From CAYVTD01 sp964454445 (lineage in GTDB: Bacteria; Bacteroidota; Ignavibacteria; Kapaibacteriales; UBA2268): a DNA stretch of 62,140 nucleotides. The DNA lies in contig CAYVTD010000013.1 in the NCBI GenBank assembly GCA_964454445.1, positions 1-62,140 of the forward strand, written 5' to 3'. Positions 35,704-44,725 of the stretch are shown here, in pieces (within the stretch, counting starts at the first letter, position 1; each line of letters opens with the position of its first letter). Position numbers and translations under genes: made by a program. Below the pieces are notes generated by a model. That model saw only the letters and a list, made by a program, of their open reading frames with translations, ran no database searches and was not told the origin of the DNA.

Positions 35704-36318
35704 CTATGCCTTAATCTTATTTTTCTTTTTAAATAAATCTGGAAAAAGTGATTCTTCGATTATTTCACACCAAATATGTCCTATTAAAATGTGCGATTCT
35801 TGTATTCTAGCTGTTACATTCGAGGGAACAACGACAGCATCATCGCATAGTTCAAGGATTTTGCCGCCGTTTCCACCGAGCAAGCCAATAGTGAGCATTC
35901 CCAGCTTTTTTGCTTGTTTCATTGCTCGGAACACATTTTCGGAATTGCCGCTTGTGCTAATGCCGACAAGAGTATCTTTTTTCAAGCCATAAGCTTCCAC
36001 AGCCCTTGCAAAAACATTCTCGAAGCCCAAATCATTAGCACCGGCAGTTATTAAAGAAGTATCTACTGTGAGGGCAATTGCAGGCAAAGCTTTGCGATTG
36101 ACATTGCTCCGAAAGCGGATAACGAATTCAGCTGCGAGATGCTGGCTGTCGGCAGCGCTACCGCCATTGCCACATAAGAGAATTTTCCCCCCATTGCCAA
36201 GCACTTGAGCAAGTTTTATCGAAGTTGAATATATCTGGTCAGCGCAATCGGACATTAATCGAGTTTTAACGGTAATGCTTTCTGCAATAATATCGGATAT
36301 ATGGTTTAAAATGGCCAT
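35704..36318 (-). CDS. gmhA: Phosphoheptose isomerase, SIS domain
   Basis: The 204-residue protein is a SIS-domain sugar isomerase with the GmhA signature: GGKILLCGNGGSAADSQHLAAEFVIRF near residues 37-63, AITLTVDTSLITAGAND-type segment, TLVGISTSGNSENVFRAMKQAK and the C-terminal QESHILIGHIWCEIIE with the metal-binding Gln/His. It converts sedoheptulose 7-phosphate to D-glycero-D-manno-heptose 7-phosphate for LPS core or S-layer glycan heptose. The other heptose genes are not in the window. Confidence 0.9.
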   Translation of the reverse strand: MAILNHISDIIAESITVKTRLMSDCADQIYSTSIKLAQVLGNGGKILLCGNGGSAADSQHLAAEFVIRFRSNVNRKALPAIALTVDTSLITAGANDLGFENVFARAVEAYGLKKDTLVGISTSGNSENVFRAMKQAKKLGMLTIGLLGGNGGKILELCDDAVVVPSNVTARIQESHILIGHIWCEIIEESLFPDLFKKKNKIKA

Positions 36319-36395
36319 AGACTAGCTCCAAGTTTTTTCTTATTAAGTATTTTTTTGTTTTTTTTATTAAAAAAATTCAGTTGTTTGAAAGATTT

Positions 36396-36989
36396 TTATA
36401 TATTGGCGAGTTCTCGCTTTAAAATTGCGAGCAATTCGGTTCTCCCCAAGCCAGAACGAGAGGAATAAGGAAGAACTTCGACAATATACCGGCAATTTTG
36501 GACAAGATGCTCGATTTGTTTCTTTCGTTCATCAATATTTTTTTGTGATAGTTTATCGCATTTTGTTAAAATAATAATATATTTTCTATCGATATTTTCA
36601 AGAGTTTCGATAAGGGCAAGGTCGTTATCCATAGGATCGTGTCGGCTATCAACAAGGCAACAAACAAGTTTTAGATTTATTCTGTTTTCGAGGTAAGCCA
36701 GATTAAGCTCCTTCCATTTCAAGCGCTCTTTTTTCCCAATGGCGGCATAACCAAAGCCGGGAAGATCGGCAAAACTCCATTTGTTTTCAACAAGAAAGAA
36801 ATTGATTTGCTGTGTTTTCCCAGGTGTCGAACTTGTGAAAGCAAGATTCTTTCTATTTACAATGCTATTGAGCAGCGAAGACTTGCCTACATTGGAGCGT
36901 CCGGCAAAAGCTACTTCAGGCAAATTGACAGCAGGGAAAGCTCCTGCTTCAATTACTCCAATTGAAAACTCAGCATTAAGGTTTTTCAT
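36396..36989 (-). CDS. engB: Ribosome biogenesis GTP-binding protein EngB/YsxC
   Basis: The 197-residue GTPase has all G motifs of the YihA/YsxC family: G1 GRSNVGKSS (30-38), the switch STPGKTQQINFF, G3 DLPGFGYA (75-82) and G4 TKCDKL, with G5 around VLPYSSRSGLG. It acts in late assembly of the large ribosomal subunit. It is divergent from cysS. Confidence 0.96.
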   Translation of the reverse strand: MKNLNAEFSIGVIEAGAFPAVNLPEVAFAGRSNVGKSSLLNSIVNRKNLAFTSSTPGKTQQINFFLVENKWSFADLPGFGYAAIGKKERLKWKELNLAYLENRINLKLVCCLVDSRHDPMDNDLALIETLENIDRKYIIILTKCDKLSQKNIDERKKQIEHLVQNCRYIVEVLPYSSRSGLGRTELLAILKRELANI

Positions 36990-37142
36990 CGAATATTTAA
37001 CAGAAAAATCAGCCTTTATAAAAAAAATTGAGAATCTTAATTTACTTAAAGCGAATATACTCTAAAATATTATTAATACCAAAAAAAATAAGTTTAATTG
37101 CTATTTCGTTTCTATATATTTATTGTTTTCAGTTGGAAAAAT

Positions 37143-38594
37143 ATGATAAGATTACATAATTCGCTGTCAAGAAAAGTCGAAGATTTCATTCCTTTGGAAG
37201 ATAATTTGGTCAGAATATATTCTTGCGGTCCTACTGTCTATAATTATGCACATATCGGCAATATGCGTGCTTTTTTGTTTGCTGATTTATTGCAAAGAGT
37301 GTTGCGAATTGTTGGTGCTTACAAAGTTAAATGGGTGATGAACATAACCAATATTGATGATAAGACAATTCGCGATAGCGCTCCTGGCAGCAGGCAATGG
37401 CTAGATGCTATGGGTGATCAGACTCAAGATTTGAAAGAGAATCTGAAGAGCTTTACTGATTATTTCGAAAAATCGTTTATAGAAGATATAAGCAAGCTTG
37501 GCATCGAGCTAGATCATTTTTTTGCAATGCCACGTGCAACAGAATTCATTGAAAGTATGAAAGTGCTTGTTAAAAGGATTGTCGATAACGGCTATGGCTA
37601 TATATCGGGCGATTCCGTCTATTTTGATGTCAAGGAATGGCGTAAGCAACATACTTACGGGCGCCTTTTCAAGATAGATTTCGACAATTTCCGCACCGGT
37701 GAGCGAATTGATGCCGACCAATACGAGCGCGACCAAGTTAGTGATTTTGTGTTATGGAAGGGGAAAAAGGAAGGCGAACCCTTCTGGGAGTTCGAACTAA
37801 ATGGTAAAAGAGTTGATGGCCGCCCTGGCTGGCATATCGAATGTTCTTGTATGGAGCAAGACTTGTTGGGCTTGCCGTTTGATATCCACACTGGGGGTGT
37901 CGATTTGAAATTTCCTCATCACGAAGATGAGATTGCCCAAAGCCACGCCGGTTATGGTATAGACCCCACAGTCTATTGGATGCACAATGAATTTTTGGAG
38001 GTAGAAGGCAGCAAGATGAGCAAAACTTTAGGTAATTTCTTTACTTTAAGGGAGCTAATTGAAAAAGGAATTGATCCGCTCGATGTTCGTTTTGCTATGT
38101 TTTCGGTACATTACGGCTCAAAATATAATTTTACTTTTAGTGGTTTGGAAGCTGCTCGCAAAGCACGATTTAGGATTCAAGATTATATTTATGACTTATT
38201 TAATAATGTTAATGGGAATCGTTCAATAGCTGTCGAAAGCGATTTAAAAGTAAAAATATATGATCAATTAGCTAATGATTTGCACACTCCAAAAGCGCTT
38301 GGGGAAATATTTACTTTTATCAATCAAAATCCTGCTACTGAATTAAATAGCGATTCGAAGAAAGCACTTATTTCTCTTTTTAACGAGCTTAACGGCATAT
38401 TTAATGTCTGGTCAATTAACGAAAGAAAAGAGGAAAGGCAAGAAATACCTGAAAACATCATAGAACTTGCTGAAAATCGGCTGGCTGCAAAAAAGGCACG
38501 GGATTTCGCCTTGTCTGACTCTCTTCGAAATGAGATAATTGCTTTAGGATACTCGATTAAAGATACTAAAGATTCTTACGAAATTACTAAATAA
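37143..38594 (+). CDS. cysS: Cysteinyl-tRNA synthetase
   Basis: The start at 37143 fits CysRS alignment (IRLHNSLSRKVEDF); an upstream ATG at 37098 would add 15 unlikely residues. The class I signatures are present: CGPTVYNYAHIGNMRAF (HIGH) near residue 30, HIECSCMEQDLLG and HTGGVDLKFPHHEDEIAQS with the zinc-binding Cys/His set, and the KMSKS motif as GSKMSKTLGN at about 295. A C-terminal DALR-type region ends the protein. It charges tRNA-Cys. The length (about 483 residues) is normal. Confidence 0.97.
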   Translation: MIRLHNSLSRKVEDFIPLEDNLVRIYSCGPTVYNYAHIGNMRAFLFADLLQRVLRIVGAYKVKWVMNITNIDDKTIRDSAPGSRQWLDAMGDQTQDLKENLKSFTDYFEKSFIEDISKLGIELDHFFAMPRATEFIESMKVLVKRIVDNGYGYISGDSVYFDVKEWRKQHTYGRLFKIDFDNFRTGERIDADQYERDQVSDFVLWKGKKEGEPFWEFELNGKRVDGRPGWHIECSCMEQDLLGLPFDIHTGGVDLKFPHHEDEIAQSHAGYGIDPTVYWMHNEFLEVEGSKMSKTLGNFFTLRELIEKGIDPLDVRFAMFSVHYGSKYNFTFSGLEAARKARFRIQDYIYDLFNNVNGNRSIAVESDLKVKIYDQLANDLHTPKALGEIFTFINQNPATELNSDSKKALISLFNELNGIFNVWSINERKEERQEIPENIIELAENRLAAKKARDFALSDSLRNEIIALGYSIKDTKDSYEITK

Positions 38595-38674
38595 ATGAAT
38601 ACTATTGGAAAAATGATAAAATTATTGTAAATTGCTTTTTTTTAATTGAAAATGGAATAAAAATAGATTAGTTT

Positions 38675-39634
38675 ATGCTTGAAAAAAAAATTCGCGTTTT
38701 GATAGTTGATGATCAAGCATTGGTTCTTGATATTCTAGCAAGGGGATTAGCAAAAGACCCATCAATATTAGTAGTAGGCACAGCGACAGATGGTCAGCTT
38801 GCACTTAATCAGATAGACCGAGTAAATCCGGATGTAATAATTCTCGACCTTGAGATGCCACGTATGAACGGGATACAGTTTTTGCATCATCTTATGCCTG
38901 TAAATCCGATTCCAACAATAGTTTTGAGTGCTTTAACCCAGAATAATTCGAAGGTTACCGTAGATGCTTTCGAGGCGGGTGCTTTCGATTTTCTTGCAAA
39001 ACCAAGCGGTGGAGCACGAGCTTTGTCTGATTTGTTAAATCAATTATGGACAAAAATCAAAATTGCTGCAACTCAAGATAGAAGGCAGCTAAAAAAGAGT
39101 AATCTTGGCAAGTCTTTGCCTTCCAATGCTCTCGACAGAAAGGCAGTAACAAATAAAAGCATTCTTGGAATGGGGGCTTATGAAACATCAAATGACCCTG
39201 GAAAAGATTTGAAAATCTATGCTCTAGGTTCTTGTGTCGGGCTAGCTATGTTTTGTCAAGGAATGCCTGCTGTAAGTCTTGCTCATATAGTCTTGCCTGC
39301 ATCAAAATCGGATACTGACAAAGCCCAAAAACTACCGGGTTATTTTGCTGATACTGCGGTTGATGTTATGGTTATGGGAATGCTGCAAAAAGGTTGTCCA
39401 AAGCAAGCTTTGTATGCCAAAATGGCTGGTGGGGCAAAAACGAACGTCGATATCGGCGATTATTTTGGTATTGGGCAACGCAACGCTGTTGCAGTGAAAG
39501 CAGCATTGATAAAACAGGGGATAAAAGTAGTAGCAAGCGACCTTGGAGGCGAAATATCTAGAACTGTTACTATATCGGCTGGTAAAAGCAATATGAGGCT
39601 TTACCATCCTGACAAGGGAGATTGGGATTTATAG
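38675..39634 (+). CDS. Receiver domain fused to CheD
   Basis: The 319-residue protein joins a CheB-type receiver domain (1-125: VLIVDDQA, phosphoacceptor D58 in ILDLEMPRMNG, GAFDFLAKPSG with K109) to a CheD receptor deamidase domain (about 165-315). CheD motifs are C187 in ALGSCVGL, H204 in SLAHIVLPAS, YAKMAGGAKT and the terminal GGEISRTVTISAGK. The CheB methylesterase domain is absent. CheD deamidates glutamines in chemoreceptors and can bind CheC. Phosphorylation control of a CheD is the obvious reading of the fusion. No receptor, CheA or CheW gene is in the window; a CheR lies at 57540-58799. Confidence 0.88.
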   Translation: MLEKKIRVLIVDDQALVLDILARGLAKDPSILVVGTATDGQLALNQIDRVNPDVIILDLEMPRMNGIQFLHHLMPVNPIPTIVLSALTQNNSKVTVDAFEAGAFDFLAKPSGGARALSDLLNQLWTKIKIAATQDRRQLKKSNLGKSLPSNALDRKAVTNKSILGMGAYETSNDPGKDLKIYALGSCVGLAMFCQGMPAVSLAHIVLPASKSDTDKAQKLPGYFADTAVDVMVMGMLQKGCPKQALYAKMAGGAKTNVDIGDYFGIGQRNAVAVKAALIKQGIKVVASDLGGEISRTVTISAGKSNMRLYHPDKGDWDL

Positions 39635-39680
39635 CAATTTTGAGTTTTCTATGATTTATTATTAATCTATATGTTAAATT

Positions 39681-40049
39681 ATGAGTGAGTTATTAGAAGG
39701 GCAGATTATGGCACCCGAAGATATTAAACGCTTGGCAAAAGCAATTTTTTTAGAAATGGATGCTATGTATTCAGCGGACATTGCTCCCAAGTGGGAAAGA
39801 GGATCTATCTTTTTCATTCCTGAGGATTCTACACAAAAAGACCACGAGATACCCATACAAAAGATTTTGCACAAGATAGTGATGATGCGCGACAATTTGC
39901 GAATGCTCGAAATGCAGATTAACAGCAACGACAAGCTGACAGAAGGAGAAAAAGTGAAGTTTCAGGGCTATATCTCTCGATGCTATGGTTCGATGACTTC
40001 TTTTAATTTCCTGTTTAGGAACCCTGAAGACAAGTTTGCTTCGAAATGA
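39681..40049 (+). CDS. Hypothetical protein
   Basis: This 122-residue, mostly helical, soluble protein has no domain I recognise. It has a charged N-terminus (EDIKRLAKAIFLEMDAM), an IFFIPEDSTQKDHEIPIQKIL middle and a helical end (LRMLEMQINSNDKLTEGEKVKF). It starts 46 bases after the receiver-CheD gene on the same strand, so co-transcription and a chemosensory role are possible. The reading frame is well used and typical in base composition for the region. Confidence 0.6.
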   Translation: MSELLEGQIMAPEDIKRLAKAIFLEMDAMYSADIAPKWERGSIFFIPEDSTQKDHEIPIQKILHKIVMMRDNLRMLEMQINSNDKLTEGEKVKFQGYISRCYGSMTSFNFLFRNPEDKFASK

Positions 40050-40283
40050 TTTAATTTATAGCTTGTTTTATTTGATTCTTTTTGTTTGTTACATAGAAAC
40101 TACTTGTGGTTATCCATTGCCAATCTAAAAAAGACTCAGATTTTTTTTAACGCTAATCCCTTAATTTTTCATATTATTATTTATTGCTTGCTTATCTACA
40201 AAAAAAGTATTATTTTGAAATGGCACAGATGTTGCTATTTTCTTTGCGAACAAAACTAAGGTATAATTTTGATAAAAAAATTT

Positions 40284-41231
40284 ATGTCTGCAAAAAGCGA
40301 TTACACAATCATTGGCATTGACGGCGGAGGCACAAAAACTCGTGGAATTATATATAAAAACAAAAAAATAATAGCAAAATCAAACGCAGGAACCACCCGC
40401 ATTGGAGCTGTGGGAGTAGGCGAATCTTGTGAGCGGCTTTTAAATGTAATCGGTGATCTATGCGAAAAGGCAAATATAGATTCCGAAGAAATCGATGTTG
40501 TTGTCATTGGACAGGCAGGTGTCTGGCTCGATGAAGAGAAAAAGCGTTCTACACAACTTTTGAAAACATTGGCACGTTCTCAGAAAATGACTTTAAACGA
40601 CCTCATTGTTACAAGCGATGCCGAACTTGCCGTTGAAGGAGCTTTCGACGGGAAAAACGGCATTGTGCTTATTGTTGGCACAGGCTCAATTGCCATAGGG
40701 CGCCTGGGCAAAAATAAATATATTCGTTCGGGCGGTTGGGGTATTGAACTCGACGACGAAGGCAGTGGCGCTTGGATTGGCAAGGAAGGGCTGACTGCTG
40801 CAGTGCGAGGCATCGATGGTAGAGACATTCATACTGCTTTTACTGATGCTCTTGCCGAGCTTTTCACCACGATAGACTTAAAGAATCCGAGGACTATTGT
40901 CAAAGCTTATGCTGAAAGAAATTTTGAATACCAAATGCTAACGCCCACGGTGATGAAGTGTGCCGAAGATGGCGACAAAAAATGCCTTGATATTATCGAC
41001 AGGGCTGCTTTTCATCTAACTGAACTGCTCGAAGCACTCCTTAAACAATTTTCTATTCAGCAAGTGCCGGTTGCACTTATGGGAGGCATAATCGAAGCAG
41101 ACACTTTGCTTGCAAGAATGCTTATCGAAAGGGTGAAAAGCCATCCAAGGATAAAATACACTCAACCAAAAGGGAATGCAATCGAAGGAGCAATTAGAAT
41201 GGGTGAGGCACTTTTAGAAATAGTTGAATAG
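40284..41231 (+). CDS. BadF/BadG-type ATPase, N-acetylglucosamine kinase-like
   Basis: The start at 40284 (ATG) is preferred over a TTG at 40269. The protein has about 315 residues with the ASKHA fold: IIGIDGGGTKTRGIIY (phosphate 1), AGTTRIGAVG, DAELAVEGAFDGKNGIVLIVGTGSIAIG (phosphate 2), GWGIELDDEGSGAWIGKEGL, and VALMGGIIEADTLLARML near the end. Members phosphorylate amino sugars such as GlcNAc in wall or glycan recycling. The substrate is not proven by sequence. Confidence 0.88.
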   Translation: MSAKSDYTIIGIDGGGTKTRGIIYKNKKIIAKSNAGTTRIGAVGVGESCERLLNVIGDLCEKANIDSEEIDVVVIGQAGVWLDEEKKRSTQLLKTLARSQKMTLNDLIVTSDAELAVEGAFDGKNGIVLIVGTGSIAIGRLGKNKYIRSGGWGIELDDEGSGAWIGKEGLTAAVRGIDGRDIHTAFTDALAELFTTIDLKNPRTIVKAYAERNFEYQMLTPTVMKCAEDGDKKCLDIIDRAAFHLTELLEALLKQFSIQQVPVALMGGIIEADTLLARMLIERVKSHPRIKYTQPKGNAIEGAIRMGEALLEIVE

Positions 41232-41276
41232 GTTGAATTTGAATAAGAATCTTTTAAGGCGAGCAAACAATAATTA

Positions 41277-42776
41277 TTAATCATATATAAAATACTCGCT
41301 TTTTTTACCCCGTTTATCTACAGCTCTTGCTCGAAATCGAAAGGGTTGATCATCTTTCAAAGGAGTTAACATAAAAAACTGCTTATTACTATTACGTTTT
41401 AAGTTATCAGATTGAATATTTGGGAAATACTCCTGCCATTTTGCATTACCGATTATTTCAATATCAGTTACTAAATTCTTTTCACCTCTGTATAATCCTT
41501 GCGAAACAATTTCAAACGTGATTAACCGAGCGCTTTTTTCATTGAAATTAGCAATCGAGGGAGGTGGCAAGGGCATAATTTTTATGGGATAAGTCTGCCC
41601 GATCTTTTTTCCATTAACATATCTTTCTATGGACACGGTTTTGTCGATAAGATCAGTATTGGGCGTATATTCGAAAGTCGAACCTTGCCGACTTGTAAGG
41701 ATTATATTGTTGTCCACAGTAAGCACAACTTTTACATCTTGTCCGGGTAAAGAGGGGAGCTTTGGATCGATGGTATAAGTGTTGTCAGGATACATTTCTG
41801 CGTCGTAATCTGGCTTGAAAAGAGGTTCTGGGATTATGCTAAAGTCAGTCATTACTTCCCGTTTATCATATTTTCTCGTAAGTTTAAGCTTGACGTTTGT
41901 TCTACCTGATGATGGGGTAGTGCCACTAAGTTTTATTTCATTGGCTGTAATGCCAGAAATATAGGCATTCCCGGCACCTGAAACGGCTAATTCGGGCAAT
42001 TCGGCAAGGTCTTTCTGCGGGTTTAGTCCAATGACAATTATTCGGTTTTCCCATTGTTGATTGGCAATGCTTCTCAAGGGTGAATGGACTGTATAAAGCG
42101 ACATATCCCCAGTATAAAATTCAGAATTAGTTCTTAAGTCTGCTTTTGTGGAATTAGCTTTCGCAGAATCGGCGGCCAAATCGACATTGTCGGAAGGCAA
42201 ATAAATAACATTACCTGGTCGATTAACATAAACAGCGAGACGAAATTGAGCCTTCTTGACTATTGTCGGCAGAGTCGAGCTACCGGTTTTTTCTAGCAAG
42301 CTGTCCGACAAGTTGGTAGGATTAGCCCTTGCTGTAACGTTTACGATGTAGTTTTTATTCCTTCTTTCGTAAATGGGAGGTTTCCAATAGAACTTAACGA
42401 GATTGTTATCTAAGTTATGAGTTATATTGAAATCGCTCGATTCATAATCTTTGTCTGTTTCAAGCATTATACTGTTGTTAGTTTCCTCGTCGGTTATTGT
42501 AAAGAGCATCTTTACATTTTTGACTGCGCCAGAATAATGAATTGTGTTTTCGGCATCAAATTCAGAGATCCTTACACCCGAAGAATCGATATATAGGCGA
42601 CAGCTCAGGGAGGGTTTAACAGGATTAATAATAAAGCCGGCACTAGTTTCGTCGAAAGCATCTTTATTGCCTTTTTTGTCATTATGCAAATCAGGCAATA
42701 TTAGAATCAAGGCAGCCAAATAGAGGATAAAATAAACCTCTACCGGACCGCGTTTTTTTATTAATGTCCTGCTCAT
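41277..42776 (-). CDS. GldM-like periplasmic motor-arm protein
   Basis: The 499-residue protein has a basic N-terminus (SRTLIKKRGP), one membrane helix at about 13-28 (EVYFILYLAALILILP) and a long periplasmic region of beta-sandwich domains (FYWKPPIYERRNKNYIVNVTARA, AQFRLAVYVNRPGNVIYLP). This is the GldM layout. Its first membrane segment shares VYF(I/V)LYLA with the 830-residue protein at 15239-17731. Decisively for context, the gene directly upstream encodes a GldL-like two-helix membrane protein, giving the gldL-gldM order of T9SS/gliding motors. It is shorter on the helical part that follows the membrane helix in true GldM. No gldK or gldN is adjacent. Confidence 0.6.
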   Translation of the reverse strand: MSRTLIKKRGPVEVYFILYLAALILILPDLHNDKKGNKDAFDETSAGFIINPVKPSLSCRLYIDSSGVRISEFDAENTIHYSGAVKNVKMLFTITDEETNNSIMLETDKDYESSDFNITHNLDNNLVKFYWKPPIYERRNKNYIVNVTARANPTNLSDSLLEKTGSSTLPTIVKKAQFRLAVYVNRPGNVIYLPSDNVDLAADSAKANSTKADLRTNSEFYTGDMSLYTVHSPLRSIANQQWENRIIVIGLNPQKDLAELPELAVSGAGNAYISGITANEIKLSGTTPSSGRTNVKLKLTRKYDKREVMTDFSIIPEPLFKPDYDAEMYPDNTYTIDPKLPSLPGQDVKVVLTVDNNIILTSRQGSTFEYTPNTDLIDKTVSIERYVNGKKIGQTYPIKIMPLPPPSIANFNEKSARLITFEIVSQGLYRGEKNLVTDIEIIGNAKWQEYFPNIQSDNLKRNSNKQFFMLTPLKDDQPFRFRARAVDKRGKKSEYFIYD

Positions 42777-42830
42777 CGTTAATAGATTTTTACATAAAAA
42801 TCAATATTTCTATGAAATAAAGTGCATCAA

Positions 42831-43613
42831 TCACTCGATTTTACTCGAGATTAGTTTTTCAAGCTCTTGTTTTACAGCTAATTGGATTTCTTCGCGTTTT
42901 ATTTTTTCAGCAGCTTTGTTCAATTCGTTTACAGTATGATTTAATTGTGAAAGCGCCTCGTTAGTTAATTTCATTGTTTCGAGCATCTCGGGATTGGGCG
43001 ACACAGCGTCGGAGGCAGATTTGGCAATAAGTTGCAAAGCATCATTAGTTCGGCTCTGGGTAGAGGCAATGATGCTGAAATTTTCGTTGATACGCTCAAT
43101 CTGAATTATTGCTCCGGCAAGGTCTTTTGCAATTTCACCAATCTCGAGCAAAAGCTCGGCGGCATTTTCGCGTTCATTGTCCTTGTCTTTATCTGAAAAA
43201 TCGTCTTTTGGTGTGAAAAACATCACAACAAACATAAAAAACAGCAAGCAGGATTCGAGTGCCAAAGCGGCGATTATTGCTGTGTCGCTGATACTATTGC
43301 TAAATCTTCTGACACCTATTAATAATAGCAAGATTGATGCACCGAAATAAACGAATGAGTTAATGGAAGAGAAATAAAACCGATTTAGGATTTCTTCCAT
43401 CCACAAACCGGTGCCTCGAAAAAAGCCTAATGGATGCAGTACGCTGACATTTCTATTAAGATAAGGGCTCAGATCTCTTTCGTGAACGCTAATTTTCCAG
43501 CATTGGATCAAAGTGCTGAAGGCACTGTATTGCCTGCTGTAACGGAGCTCCTTGAAAATTTCATTGATAAGCGTCCTGCCTTGCATAGAGGATAAAGTAT
43601 CGATTTTGTCCAT
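42831..43613 (-). CDS. GldL-like two-helix inner-membrane protein
   Basis: I place the start at 43613, which removes a 64-base overlap with the lptF/G gene; the frame continues to 43691. The protein has 260 residues: a soluble N-terminal part of about 85, two membrane helices at about 87-105 (FVYFGASILLLLIGV) and 110-133 (TAIIAALALESCLLFFMFVVMFF), then a cytoplasmic coiled-coil tail. The GAS start of helix 1 and the buried Glu120 in helix 2 followed by FFMF recall GldL, whose helix 2 carries the proton-pathway Glu in an E-x-x-(I/L)FF context. The soluble N-terminal extension is not seen in standard GldL. It is paired with the GldM-like gene 54 bases downstream. Confidence 0.55.
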   Translation of the reverse strand: MDKIDTLSSMQGRTLINEIFKELRYSRQYSAFSTLIQCWKISVHERDLSPYLNRNVSVLHPLGFFRGTGLWMEEILNRFYFSSINSFVYFGASILLLLIGVRRFSNSISDTAIIAALALESCLLFFMFVVMFFTPKDDFSDKDKDNERENAAELLLEIGEIAKDLAGAIIQIERINENFSIIASTQSRTNDALQLIAKSASDAVSPNPEMLETMKLTNEALSQLNHTVNELNKAAEKIKREEIQLAVKQELEKLISSKIE

Positions 43614-43627
43614 AAATTTTTCGTTTG

Positions 43628-44707
43628 TTAAGTCTTTGTTTTTAATAAAACGATAAGTCCAAAAATAAAGAATAAAATGTTTGCTAGCCATCCAGTCAGC
43701 ATTTCATCTAATCCGGCAGAAAAGCCAATGGTTTGGCTTATTTTTGTAAAAACCAGATATAGAAAAGAGATAATCATAGCGGCGCCGATTTGAATTGCAA
43801 GACCTCCTTTTTTTCTAACTGAAGCAAAAGGCACTCCGAACAAAATTACAATAAAATTTGCGAATGGAAAGGCATAATTGCCATGATACTCTATTTGCTG
43901 CCTGCGTATATCTTTGCCGCCCATCTTTAATAGCTCTATATACTGTTTAATTTCATCGAAATTCATTTCGCTGGGCGATCGTTTTAACTGAATTATTTTG
44001 TTGTGTGTTATATTAAGAGAAATTTCGAGGGAATCGAACCTGTCCGAGCTTATTTTGCTGTTATTGATGTAGCGAATAATGCCTGAGCGGGCAATCCATT
44101 TATGTTTGTCATCTGACCAAATAAGCCTGTCTGTTTCAATTCTTTGACTTATTCTTGGTTGTTTCTCGGAAGTATAATCTTCAATAGTAACGCGAGTTGC
44201 TGACTTAGTTCTTTCGTCGTAATATTGCATTATTACGTTTCTCAAGGGTTTATCGCGGAAATAAATATTATAAAGCCCCATACCGCTAGAGCTTTTTCCG
44301 AGATATACTCTCTCAAGCTCGATTTTTCGCTCGTTTGCCTTAGGTACTATCCAACCGTTAAAATAAAGTTGGGCAAAACTTAAAACGATGCTGAACAAAA
44401 CAAGAGGTATCATTAGCCGGTAAAGGCTCAAACCTCCTGATTTCATTGCAGTTATTTCGTTCATTGTAGAAAGCTTGCCAATAGTGAACAAAGTAGCAAG
44501 CAACATCGCTACGGGCGTCATAATTGACAATATATATGGGAAAAAATTAATATAATATTCGACTATTTCTAAAATACCCGCATTGTGGTCGATGAAATCG
44601 TCGAGTGTTTCCATCAGATTGACTATTAAAAAGATTAGGCACAGAGCTATTAATGAGAATAATAATGTCGAAATTAATTGTCGTAATATATATCTATCAA
44701 TTAGCAT
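43628..44707 (-). CDS. LptF/LptG-family LPS export permease
   Basis: The 359-residue protein belongs to the YjgP/YjgQ family: N-terminal MLIDRYILRQLISTLLFSLIALC, TPVAMLLATLFTIGKLSTMNEITAMKSGGLSLYRLM, a periplasmic beta-jellyroll region (about 115-265), then C-terminal helices (FPFANFIVILFGVPFASVRKKGGLAIQIG). With LptB it extracts LPS from the inner membrane and feeds the Lpt bridge. Sequence alone does not separate LptF from LptG. It lies upstream of the GldL-like gene on the same strand, spacing 14 bases. Confidence 0.9.
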   Translation of the reverse strand: MLIDRYILRQLISTLLFSLIALCLIFLIVNLMETLDDFIDHNAGILEIVEYYINFFPYILSIMTPVAMLLATLFTIGKLSTMNEITAMKSGGLSLYRLMIPLVLFSIVLSFAQLYFNGWIVPKANERKIELERVYLGKSSSGMGLYNIYFRDKPLRNVIMQYYDERTKSATRVTIEDYTSEKQPRISQRIETDRLIWSDDKHKWIARSGIIRYINNSKISSDRFDSLEISLNITHNKIIQLKRSPSEMNFDEIKQYIELLKMGGKDIRRQQIEYHGNYAFPFANFIVILFGVPFASVRKKGGLAIQIGAAMIISFLYLVFTKISQTIGFSAGLDEMLTGWLANILFFIFGLIVLLKTKT

Positions 44708-44725
44708 TGTTTTGTTGATTGTTAC

